DNA from: Burkholderiales bacterium
GTDB lineage: Bacteria > Pseudomonadota > Gammaproteobacteria > Burkholderiales > Burkholderiaceae_C
NCBI GenBank assembly: GCA_011391155.1
Contig: JAABRA010000358.1
Span: 1-62,582 of the forward strand
Length of the DNA: 62,582 bases
Reading direction: 5' to 3'
Shown here: piece after piece, positions 16,461-24,062 of the stretch
Layout of the letters: each line of letters begins with the position of its first letter
Numbering within the stretch: the stretch's first letter is position 1
The notes under the pieces: model-generated
The model's input: only the letters and a program-made list of their open reading frames with translations
The model's database searches: none
Told to the model about the DNA's origin: nothing
Made by a program: the position numbers and the translations under genes

Positions 16461-17462
16461 ATGGCAATATACCGTTGCAACCAGTGCAGCTTCGTGTCCG
16501 AGGACGCGGTCAGTGCCGTGGGGACCAAGTTGCCGTGCGCCCGATGCGGCACGCCCTGCACGGTGTACGGCACGGTCTTCTACGTCGAAAAGCTGGTGGA
16601 GCGCTACTTTGCGGCGCTGCGTGAGTTGGCGGCGCTGAAGGATGCGGAAACCCCTGTCGAGGCGGGTCAGGCACCCCCTCCCGCAGCGCCCGAAACTGCG
16701 GTACCGATGATGGGGGACGCTTTCAACACCGACGCCCTGGCCACCGCAGCGCAACATCAGGGGTTGCAGGCCTGGCTGGCGGCGAAGCAGATTCAGGCCA
16801 CGTTCGACTTCAGCGCGGTCGACACCACCGGCTTTTTCGACGACGCCGCCAAGGCCATCGGTGACGGTTACGGTTTGTTCTCCGAGTTGATGGAGCGCGT
16901 TCGCTTTTCTTACCGGAAAGGCTTTTCCTGGCTCAATCTGGAGCTCGGTGGCCTCAGCCAGAAAGACGCCCAGGCGATCAATGCCCTGTGCAGGACCTTG
17001 CACAGCTACACCTTCTTCTCGCGCTACACCTGGCAGAAGCAGGAAAAGATTGTGCGCCTGACGCTGCAGTCGGCACCGGCGGTGCGCGCCTTCTTCGAGG
17101 GGGGCTGGCTGGAGTGGTATGCCTTCATCGAGTTGCTGACCCAGATGCAGGCCCGGGGCCGGGCGTTTTCCTGCGCACGGGGTGTCAAGATCACGTTTCC
17201 CAACGAAGACCTGCATGAGCTGGATGTGGTGTTTCTGCAGCAAGGGTTCGCGCCCATCTGTATTGAGTGCAAGTCCGGCGAGTTTCGCCAGGACATCGAA
17301 AAATACCTCAAGCTCAAACGCCGCCTGGGCGTTGAGCGCAGCCGCTTCATCATTTGCGCCACGGACCTGACCGACGAACAGGCGGCGGGGCTGAACAGCA
17401 TGTACGAGTTGACCTTTGTCAACCTGAGCTCACTCAAGGCCCATTTGCAAACGCTGGTGTGA
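16461..17462 (+). CDS. Zinc-ribbon protein with DUF1887/Card1-like PD-(D/E)xK nuclease domain
   Basis: The 333-residue protein opens with a four-cysteine zinc ribbon (C6xxC9, C26xxC29). A Pro/Ala-rich linker follows (66-82), then a helical middle region. The C-terminal third has GGWLEWY (214-220), HELDVVF with Asp255, and ICIECKSG with Glu269 and Lys271, then a helix and a strand (RFIICATDL). The order G-WLE-Y, E-L-D, ECK is that of the DUF1887 restriction-like nuclease domain of CRISPR ancillary Card1/Can2 proteins. Those carry an N-terminal CARF sensor, which I do not see here. The catalytic residues look intact. Function is unknown; a nucleic-acid sensing or defence role is inferred. Confidence 0.65.
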   Translation: MAIYRCNQCSFVSEDAVSAVGTKLPCARCGTPCTVYGTVFYVEKLVERYFAALRELAALKDAETPVEAGQAPPPAAPETAVPMMGDAFNTDALATAAQHQGLQAWLAAKQIQATFDFSAVDTTGFFDDAAKAIGDGYGLFSELMERVRFSYRKGFSWLNLELGGLSQKDAQAINALCRTLHSYTFFSRYTWQKQEKIVRLTLQSAPAVRAFFEGGWLEWYAFIELLTQMQARGRAFSCARGVKITFPNEDLHELDVVFLQQGFAPICIECKSGEFRQDIEKYLKLKRRLGVERSRFIICATDLTDEQAAGLNSMYELTFVNLSSLKAHLQTLV

Positions 17463-17535
17463 CCTTCGGCGGGCAGTACCCGACCTATGCGCTGGACAGG
17501 AGCCACGGGAGGGTCCTGCACAGAAAATTCCAAGC

Positions 17536-17578
17536 TATTTTGGCACCATCCCATCGTCAAATGGTCTTTGTTTGCTAC
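17536..17578 (+). repeat. Dispersed intergenic element, copy A
   Basis: This copy reads TATTTTGGCACCATCCCATC, then AAATGGTC and TTTGCTAC. It aligns with copy B (33121) and the reverse complement of copy C (44919) over about 44 bases without large gaps. It lies in the 272-bp gap between the zinc-ribbon nuclease gene and the isocitrate dehydrogenase gene. Nothing else is recognisable in that gap. Confidence 0.65.
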
Positions 17579-17734
17579 GAAAATTGTGGTGCGTTGAACC
17601 TCGGTTCCGACCGGAATGGGTGGTTTTCGCCCGGCAAAGGTCAGCCTGGGTACATGCGTCAAGCTGACTTGCTGTGGGCCTATGATGAGTGCTGCAAGGC
17701 ACCGATGTGCGGTGTCGAACCCGGGTCCACCACC

Positions 17735-18781
17735 ATGACACAGCCGCTTTCAAGCCCCCGCATTCCCGCCACCCTGATTCCCGGCGACGGGATCGGCGAG
17801 GAGATCGTCCACGCCACGCTGGCGGCGCTGGACGCCCTGGAGGCGCCCTTCGACTGGGACCGCCAGATCGCCGGCCTGGCTGGCGTGCAGGCCGCGGGCG
17901 ACCCGCTGCCCCAGGCCACGCTGGACAGCATCCGGCGCACGCGCCTGGCGCTGAAGGGCCCGCTGGAGACGCCCTCCGGCGGCGGCTACCGCTCGTCCAA
18001 CGTGCGCCTGCGCGAGGAGTTCCAGCTCTATGCCAACCTGCGGCCGGCGCGCACCCTCATCCCGGGCGGTCGCTTCGACAAGGTGGACCTGGTCGTGGTG
18101 CGCGAGAACCTCGAAGGCCTGTACATCGGGCACGAGCATTACGTGAAGATCGACGACGACCCGCACGCCGTGGCCATGGCCACCGGCATCAACACCCGCG
18201 CCGGCAGCCGCCGCCTGCTCGAATACGCTTTCGACCATGCCGTGGTGACCGGGCGCAAGAAGGTGACCATCGTGCACAAGGCCAACATCATGAAGGCGCT
18301 GACCGGCATCTTCCTGGAGACCGGGCTGGACCTGTACGAGCGCAAATACAAGGGCAAATTCGAGCTCGACACCGTGATCATCGACGCCTGCGCGATGAAG
18401 CTGGTGCTCAACCCCTGGCAGTTCGACGTGCTGGTCACCACCAATCTGTTTGGCGACATCCTCTCGGACCTGGTGGCCGGGCTGGTCGGCGGGCTGGGCA
18501 TGGCGCCGGGCGCGAACATCGGCGCCGATGCGGCGATCTTCGAGGCGGTGCATGGCTCGGCGCCGGACATTGCCGGCAAAGGCATCGCCAACCCGATCGC
18601 GCTGATGCTGGCCGCAGCGATGATGCTGGACCACTGCAAGCTGCCCGCGAAGGCCACGCGGCTGCGCGAGGCGATCGACCAGACGCTCAACATCGACAAC
18701 ATCCGCACCGGCGACCTCGGCGGCAGCGCCGGGACCGAGTCGTTTGCGCAGGCGGTGGTGAACCGGATCCACAACGGTTGA
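17735..18781 (+). CDS. NAD-type isocitrate dehydrogenase (isocitrate/isopropylmalate dehydrogenase family)
   Basis: The 348-residue enzyme shows the family hallmarks: IPGDGIGEEI near the N-terminus, the substrate loop SSNVRLREEFQLYANLRPAR, VVRENLEGLYIGHEHY, the KANIMK lysine and C-terminal GLVGGLGMAPGANIG with EAVHGSAPDIAGKG. GTES near the end (GSAGTESF) is also typical. The combination favours NAD-dependent isocitrate dehydrogenase over LeuB, though an isopropylmalate-like role is not excluded. The ATG at 17735 fits the family start. It lies 52 bp upstream of hoxF on the same strand and could share its transcript. Confidence 0.85.
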   Translation: MTQPLSSPRIPATLIPGDGIGEEIVHATLAALDALEAPFDWDRQIAGLAGVQAAGDPLPQATLDSIRRTRLALKGPLETPSGGGYRSSNVRLREEFQLYANLRPARTLIPGGRFDKVDLVVVRENLEGLYIGHEHYVKIDDDPHAVAMATGINTRAGSRRLLEYAFDHAVVTGRKKVTIVHKANIMKALTGIFLETGLDLYERKYKGKFELDTVIIDACAMKLVLNPWQFDVLVTTNLFGDILSDLVAGLVGGLGMAPGANIGADAAIFEAVHGSAPDIAGKGIANPIALMLAAAMMLDHCKLPAKATRLREAIDQTLNIDNIRTGDLGGSAGTESFAQAVVNRIHNG

Positions 18782-18833
18782 GAAGCGCCAGCCGGCTCAA
18801 GATAGCCTCTTTGCCCAAGCTCCTGGCACACCC

Positions 18834-20645
18834 ATGCAAACCCACCTTCACCCCCCGGCGACGGAGGCTCCGGATGTGGCGGCCCTGCTGGCGCGCCATG
18901 GCAACGCGCCGCAGTCGCTGGTGCAGATCCTGCGCGAGTTTCAGGCGGTGTACGGCTGGCTGCCGCGTGACGCCCTGGCCCGGATTGCCGCCGGGCTCGG
19001 ATTGACGCTGGCGCATGTCGAAAGCGTCGCGGGCTTCTACCGCTTTTTCCATACCCGGCCGGTCGGCGCGTTCCGGGTGCTGTTCAGCGACAACGTCACC
19101 GACCGCATGCTGGGCAGCGAGGGGCTGACGGCCGACCTGTGCCGGCGCCTGGGTGTGGCACCCGGGCGCGTGAGCGCCGACGGGCTGGTCAGCGTGGATA
19201 CCACCTCCTGCACCGGCTTGTGCGACCAGGGCCCGGCGCTGCTGGTCAATCATCACCAGGTCGTGACCCGGCTCGACGCGGCCCGGGTAGCGCAGATGGC
19301 GGACCTCATCCGCAATCGGGTGCCGGTGGATCAATGGCCGCCCGCCTGGTTCGAGGTGCAGGACAACATTCGCCGCGCGGATGTGTTGCTGGCAGCCCGG
19401 AACGCGCCGGGGGAAGCGTTGCGCGCCGCACTGGCGCGGGGACCCGAGGCGATGCTGGGCGAGATGAAGCGCTCCAACCTGCGCGGACGCGGCGGCGCGG
19501 GGTTTGCGACCGGGCTTAAATGGGCGCTGTGCCGCGAGGCCGCCGGTGCCGAGCACGTGGTGGTCTGCAATGCCGACGAAGGCGAGCCCGGCACCTTCAA
19601 GGACCACGTGCTGTTGCGCCGCCAGGCCGACGCGGTATTCGAGGGCATGACGATCGCTGCCCATGGGATTGGCGCCCGGATTGGCCTGGTTTATCTGCGC
19701 GGCGAATACCGGTACCTGCTGGAGGCGCTGCAGGCGGTGCTGCAGCGCCGCCGTGATGCGGGCCTGCTGGGCAAGGCGATCCTGGGGCATGCAGGCTTTG
19801 ATTTCGACATCCAGATCCATGTCGGCGCGGGTGCCTACGTGTGCGGCGAAGAATCCGCCCTGATCGAGTCGCTCGAAGGCAAGCGCGGCACGCCGCGCAT
19901 CCGCCCGCCGTTCCCGGTGGAGAGCGGCTACCTGGGTCATCCGACGATTGTCAACAACGTCGAGACCTTCTGCGCCGCGGTTCAGATCGCGCTGCAGGGC
20001 GGCGCCTGGTGGGCCGGCATCGGCACGGCCAAATCCACCGGCACCAAGATCCATTCGGTCTCGGGCGACTGTGAGCGCCCTGGTCTGTACGAATATCCGT
20101 ATGGCACCCGTATCGGCACGATTCTGGAGGACTGCGGCGCGCGCGACACGCAGGCGGTACAGGTGGGGGGGCCGTCGGGCGTGTGCCTGTCGGCCTTCGA
20201 GTTCGGCAGGCGCATCGCCTTCGAGGACGTGCCCACGGCCGGCGCTTTCATGGTGTTCAACCGCAGCCGCGACATGTTCGAGGTGGCGCGCGCCTTCGCG
20301 CATTTCTTCGCGCATGAGAGCTGCGGCTTCTGCACGCCGTGCCGGGTCGGCACGGCGCTGGTGGTGAAGCGGCTTGACAAGCTGGCCTCGGGCCAGGGCT
20401 CGCGCTATGACATCGACGTGCTGTTCGAGCTCGACAGGCTGATGCACACCACCACGCACTGCGGCCTGGGCGCCACGGCCTGCAACCCGCTGCGCGACAC
20501 GATCGTGCGCTTTCGCCCCGCGTATGAGCAACGCCTGAAGTCGCTGTATTTCGAGCCGGGATTCGATCTCGACGCCGAACTGTCGATTGCCCGGCGCATG
20601 ACCGGGCGCGACGACGCCGGCGCCCATCTGGAGAACAAGGCATGA
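18834..20645 (+). CDS. hoxF: NAD-reducing [NiFe]-hydrogenase diaphorase subunit HoxF
   Basis: The 603-residue protein is a fusion of a NuoE-like N-terminal domain and a NuoF-like domain, the same size as known HoxF. The NuoF part has the FMN/NAD glycine loop GRGGAGFATGLKW, CNADEGEPGTFKD and the [4Fe-4S] ligands SCGFCTPC (about 499-505) with a fourth Cys in HCGLG (about 543). In the NuoE part a Cys pair remains in SCTGLC, but where the first pair is usually found there is FSDNVT, so this cluster may be absent. HoxF passes electrons from hydrogen to NAD+. No clear ribosome binding site precedes the ATG. Confidence 0.93.
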   Translation: MQTHLHPPATEAPDVAALLARHGNAPQSLVQILREFQAVYGWLPRDALARIAAGLGLTLAHVESVAGFYRFFHTRPVGAFRVLFSDNVTDRMLGSEGLTADLCRRLGVAPGRVSADGLVSVDTTSCTGLCDQGPALLVNHHQVVTRLDAARVAQMADLIRNRVPVDQWPPAWFEVQDNIRRADVLLAARNAPGEALRAALARGPEAMLGEMKRSNLRGRGGAGFATGLKWALCREAAGAEHVVVCNADEGEPGTFKDHVLLRRQADAVFEGMTIAAHGIGARIGLVYLRGEYRYLLEALQAVLQRRRDAGLLGKAILGHAGFDFDIQIHVGAGAYVCGEESALIESLEGKRGTPRIRPPFPVESGYLGHPTIVNNVETFCAAVQIALQGGAWWAGIGTAKSTGTKIHSVSGDCERPGLYEYPYGTRIGTILEDCGARDTQAVQVGGPSGVCLSAFEFGRRIAFEDVPTAGAFMVFNRSRDMFEVARAFAHFFAHESCGFCTPCRVGTALVVKRLDKLASGQGSRYDIDVLFELDRLMHTTTHCGLGATACNPLRDTIVRFRPAYEQRLKSLYFEPGFDLDAELSIARRMTGRDDAGAHLENKA

Positions 20646-20697
20646 GACAAGGCATGAGATTTCGGGCTCCAAACACGGCGAACGGCGCCGCAGTGCG

Positions 20698-21453
20698 ATG
20701 CTAGAAGATCGTCCGGTGAGCCGGGAACTGCATCAGGAAGGCGGCGCCTGGCCGAGTTTCTCGCTCGACGGCGAGGAAGTTCCCTTCAACCCGGGCGACA
20801 CCATCCTGCAGGCGGCCACCCGCGTCGGCCGGTACATCCCGCACCTGTGCTGGCATCCCGATTTCCCGGCCCATGGCTCGTGCCGGCTGTGCAGCGTGAA
20901 GGTCAACGGCAAACCTGCGGGCGCCTGCACCGCAAGGGCTTCCGCCGGGCTGGATGTGGAGAGTGACACCGATGAACTGAATGGCCACCGCAAGACCCTG
21001 CTGCAGATGCTGTTCGTCGAGGGCAACCACTTCTGCCCGAGCTGCGAGAAAAGCGGCAACTGCCTGCTGCAGGCCACCGCCTACGAGATGGGCATGGAAG
21101 GCCCGCATTTCGAGGAGTTCTACCCGAGCCGGCCGGTGGACGCCAGCCATCCCGACATCCTGCTCGACCTGAACCGCTGCATCCTGTGCGAACTGTGCGT
21201 GCGCGCCAGCCGCGACGTCGATGGAAAGAACGTCTTTGCCATCGGCGGCCACGGCATCGACAGTCACCTGCTGGTCAACAGCGCCAGCGGCCGCCTGGCC
21301 GACACGACGATGGCGCTGGACGACCGCGCCGCCCACATCTGCCCCGTGGGTGCGATCCTGCCGAAACGCCAGGGCTTCATGATCCCGATCGGCCAGCGGC
21401 GCTTTGATGCAAAGCCGGTGTCGGAGCAGGTTGAAGAAGGAGATCGGCAATGA
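20698..21453 (+). CDS. hoxU: NAD-reducing hydrogenase diaphorase small subunit HoxU
   Basis: The 251-residue iron-sulfur protein resembles the N-terminus of NuoG. It has a [2Fe-2S] ferredoxin-type set (Cys51, 62, 65, 77), a NuoG-like set in NHFCPSCEKSGNC (His111, Cys113, 116, 122) and a [4Fe-4S] set in CILCELC (161-167) with Cys215 in HICPVG. It wires electrons between the HoxYH hydrogenase module and HoxF. An in-frame GTG at 20716 is an alternative start. The stop overlaps the hoxY start (ATGA), which implies translational coupling. Confidence 0.93.
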   Translation: MLEDRPVSRELHQEGGAWPSFSLDGEEVPFNPGDTILQAATRVGRYIPHLCWHPDFPAHGSCRLCSVKVNGKPAGACTARASAGLDVESDTDELNGHRKTLLQMLFVEGNHFCPSCEKSGNCLLQATAYEMGMEGPHFEEFYPSRPVDASHPDILLDLNRCILCELCVRASRDVDGKNVFAIGGHGIDSHLLVNSASGRLADTTMALDDRAAHICPVGAILPKRQGFMIPIGQRRFDAKPVSEQVEEGDRQ

Positions 21454-22016
21454 CCTTGACCGTCCTGCCGCACGGACCGCGCAAGCTCAAGGTGGCGACG
21501 GTTTCGCTGGCCGGCTGCTTCGGTTGCCACATGTCGTTCCTGGATATCGACGAGCGTTTGCTCGAACTGCTCGATCACATCGCGTTCGACCGCTCCCCGC
21601 TGACCGACATCAAGACCGTGGGCCGCTGCGACATCGGCCTGATCGAAGGCGGTCTGTGCAACGCCGAGAACGTGGTGGTGCTGCGTGAATTCCGCGTGGC
21701 CTGCAAGACCCTGGTGGCCGTGGGGGCCTGCGCCATCAACGGTGGCCTGCCGGCGCAGCGCAACCACCTGGACCTGGGCGCGATGCTGACGGACGTGTAC
21801 CGCAGCCGCCCCGGCCTGAGCGCGGGCAGCGGCATTCCCAACGACCCCGAGCTGCCCCTGCCGCTGAACAAGGTGCACCCGATCCACGAGGTGGTGCATG
21901 TGGACTATTTTTTGCCGGGCTGCCCACCGTCGGCGGATGCGTTCTGGCGCTTTCTGACCGACCTGATGGCCGGGCGCACGCCGCACCTGGGCCACGGCCT
22001 GATGCACTACGACTGA
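21450..22016 (+). CDS. hoxY: NAD-reducing hydrogenase small subunit HoxY
   Basis: The 188-residue protein carries the four ligands for the proximal [4Fe-4S] cluster: Cys23 and Cys26 in AGCFGCHMS, Cys94 in VGACA and Cys158 in LPGCPPS. It lacks the extra domain and the Tat signal of membrane-bound uptake hydrogenase small subunits, which fits a cytoplasmic bidirectional enzyme of group 3d. It overlaps hoxU by 4 bases and is followed by hoxH after one base. Confidence 0.93.
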   Translation: MTLTVLPHGPRKLKVATVSLAGCFGCHMSFLDIDERLLELLDHIAFDRSPLTDIKTVGRCDIGLIEGGLCNAENVVVLREFRVACKTLVAVGACAINGGLPAQRNHLDLGAMLTDVYRSRPGLSAGSGIPNDPELPLPLNKVHPIHEVVHVDYFLPGCPPSADAFWRFLTDLMAGRTPHLGHGLMHYD

Positions 22017-22017
22017 A

Positions 22018-23568
22018 ATGAAATCATCCCTCGAAACCGCCGCCCCCGCCGCCGTTGCGCAAGGCCTGCGCCGCGTGGCCATCGATCCGCTGTCACGCGT
22101 GGAGGGCCACGGCAAGGTGACGATCCTGCTCGACGCGCAGAACCGCGTACACCAGGTGCGCCTGCACATCGTCGAGTTCCGCGGCTTCGAGAAGTTCATC
22201 GAAGGCCGGCCCTACTGGGAGGTGCCGGTGATGGTGCAGCGCCTGTGCGGCATCTGCCCGGTGTCGCACCACCTGGCGGCGTCCAAGGCGTTTGACCGCG
22301 TCGTCGGCGCCATGCCGGTCACGGCGTCAGCCGAGAAGATCCGCCGGCTGATGCACTACGGCCAGGTGATGCAGTCGCACGCGCTGCATTTTTTCCACCT
22401 GTCGTCGCCCGATTTGCTGTTTGGTTTTGATTCCGACGTGAACCGGCGCAACATCGTCGGCGTGGCGCAGGCCCATCCCGACATTGCGAAGCAGGGCATC
22501 CTGCTGCGCAAGTTCGGCCAGGAAGTGATTCGCGTAACCGCGGGCAAGCGGGTGCACGGCACAGGCTCGGTGCCCGGCGGCGTCAACAAGCACGTCAGCG
22601 CGCAGGACCGTGCGATGTTGCAGCGCGAGGTGGGGCAGATGACCGCCTGGGCGCAGGATGCGGTGGGCCTGGCCAAGCAGCTGCACGCGCAGAATCCTGC
22701 GCTGTACGACCGCTTTGGCAGTTTCCGCTCCAGCATGCTGTCCCTGGTGCGCGCGGATGGGGCGATGGACCTCTATGACGGCGTGATCCGTGCGCGCGAC
22801 GCTGCGGGGCAGCTCATTTTTGACGGCGCCAGCGACCAGGGCTACCTCGACCTGATCGAGGAGGAAGTCAAGCCCTGGACCTACATGAAGTTCCCGTTCC
22901 TCAAGAGCCTGGGACCGGATCTGGGCTGGTACCGGGTGGGGCCGCTGGCGCGGCTGCAGAACTGCGACTTCATTCCCAGCCCGCTGGCTGAAGCCGAGCG
23001 CCGCGAGTTCGTCGCCTGGGGCCGTGGCGAACCCGTCCATGCGACGCTGGCCTACCACTGGGCCCGCATGATCGAAATGCTGCACTGCATCGAAGTCATC
23101 ACGCAACTGCTCGACGACCCCGACATCCTCTCGGGCGAACTGATGGCCGGCGGGCCGCGCGGCCAGTCCATGGAGGCCGGCGCTGCGCGCCGGCGGGGCG
23201 TGGGCGTGATCGAGGCGCCGCGCGGCACGCTGATCCACCACTATGAAGTCGGCGATGACGACCTGGTCACGATGTGCAACCTGATCGTCTCGACCACGCA
23301 TAACAACCGGGCCATGAACGAGGCCGTGTGCGCGGTAGCGCGCGAGTACCTGGACGGGCGCGAACTGACGGAGGGCCTGCTGAACCACATCGAGGTGGCG
23401 ATCCGCGCCTACGACCCCTGTCTGTCGTGCGCGACCCATGCGCTGGGGCAGATGCCGCTGGACGTGGCGCTGGTCGGCGCGGGCGGTGCGCTGCTGGACC
23501 GGATCACCCGGTCACACACCGGGGATATCGTGCGTGATCTTACGGCGCCTGCGTCGCGCGCGGCATGA
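22018..23568 (+). CDS. hoxH: NAD-reducing hydrogenase large (catalytic) subunit HoxH
   Basis: The 516-residue subunit carries the NiFe site. The N-terminal motif RLCGIC (Cys77, Cys80) and the C-terminal motif DPCLSCATH (Cys468, Cys471, His474) provide the four cysteine ligands. Maturation should cut after His474 and remove a tail of 42 residues, done by HoxW encoded next door. The gene ends with an ATGA overlap with hoxW. The enzyme couples H2 oxidation to NAD+ reduction, or the reverse, in the cytoplasm. Confidence 0.94.
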   Translation: MKSSLETAAPAAVAQGLRRVAIDPLSRVEGHGKVTILLDAQNRVHQVRLHIVEFRGFEKFIEGRPYWEVPVMVQRLCGICPVSHHLAASKAFDRVVGAMPVTASAEKIRRLMHYGQVMQSHALHFFHLSSPDLLFGFDSDVNRRNIVGVAQAHPDIAKQGILLRKFGQEVIRVTAGKRVHGTGSVPGGVNKHVSAQDRAMLQREVGQMTAWAQDAVGLAKQLHAQNPALYDRFGSFRSSMLSLVRADGAMDLYDGVIRARDAAGQLIFDGASDQGYLDLIEEEVKPWTYMKFPFLKSLGPDLGWYRVGPLARLQNCDFIPSPLAEAERREFVAWGRGEPVHATLAYHWARMIEMLHCIEVITQLLDDPDILSGELMAGGPRGQSMEAGAARRRGVGVIEAPRGTLIHHYEVGDDDLVTMCNLIVSTTHNNRAMNEAVCAVAREYLDGRELTEGLLNHIEVAIRAYDPCLSCATHALGQMPLDVALVGAGGALLDRITRSHTGDIVRDLTAPASRAA

Positions 23569-24062
23569 CGTCGGCGTCGATGCCAGCGCGGGCATCGGTC
23601 GCCCCCGTTCTGGTGTTCGGCTGGGGCAACCGCAGCCGGGGTGATGATGCGCTGGCCCCGCTGTTCGTCGAACGCTTGTGCGCTGCGGTGGCCGTCGATC
23701 CGCGCGTGGAGTTCCTGGAGGACTACCAGTTGCAGATCGAACATGTGCTGGACCTGGCGGGCCGCCAGCAGGTGCTCTTCGTCGACGCGAGCCTGACCTG
23801 CGTGGCTCCCTTCGAGGTGAGGCCCCTGTCACCCGCGAAGGACGTCAGCTTCACCACGCACGCGCTGTCGCCGCATGCGCTGCTGCAGGTGTTTTGCGAG
23901 GTGCAGGGGGTGGCGCCACCGCCCTGCACGCTGCTGGCGATCCGGGGCGAGCGCTTCGAGCTTGGCGAGCCGCCGGGACCGACGGCCCTGGAAAATCTCG
24001 ATGCCGCCTTGCGCTGGGCGAAAAGCTGGCTGGCCGCTCCCGACGTCAGAACAGCGTCGTGA
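23565..24062 (+). CDS. hoxW: Hydrogenase maturation endopeptidase HoxW
   Basis: The 165-residue protein belongs to the HybD/HycI hydrogenase protease family. It has FGWGNRSRGDD near the N-terminus (conserved GN....DD), an acidic residue in LFVDAS, and a histidine-containing THALSPHALL. These position nickel during cleavage of the large-subunit tail. It is translationally coupled to hoxH. Its 3' end overlaps the convergent CoA-transferase gene by 17 bases. No hyp genes for the NiFe cofactor follow it, so these must lie elsewhere. Confidence 0.9.
   Translation: MTSASMPARASVAPVLVFGWGNRSRGDDALAPLFVERLCAAVAVDPRVEFLEDYQLQIEHVLDLAGRQQVLFVDASLTCVAPFEVRPLSPAKDVSFTTHALSPHALLQVFCEVQGVAPPPCTLLAIRGERFELGEPPGPTALENLDAALRWAKSWLAAPDVRTAS

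Noticed and set aside
17541-17556. TGGCAC in repeat copies A to C as a sigma-54 promoter -24 element
   Set aside because: No GC element follows at the required spacing in any copy, and the copies do not point consistently at genes.
17354-17734. Upstream extension of the isocitrate dehydrogenase reading frame
   Set aside because: The extension overlaps the end of the nuclease gene and the repeat copy A and lacks family similarity; the ATG at 17735 gives the normal N-terminus.
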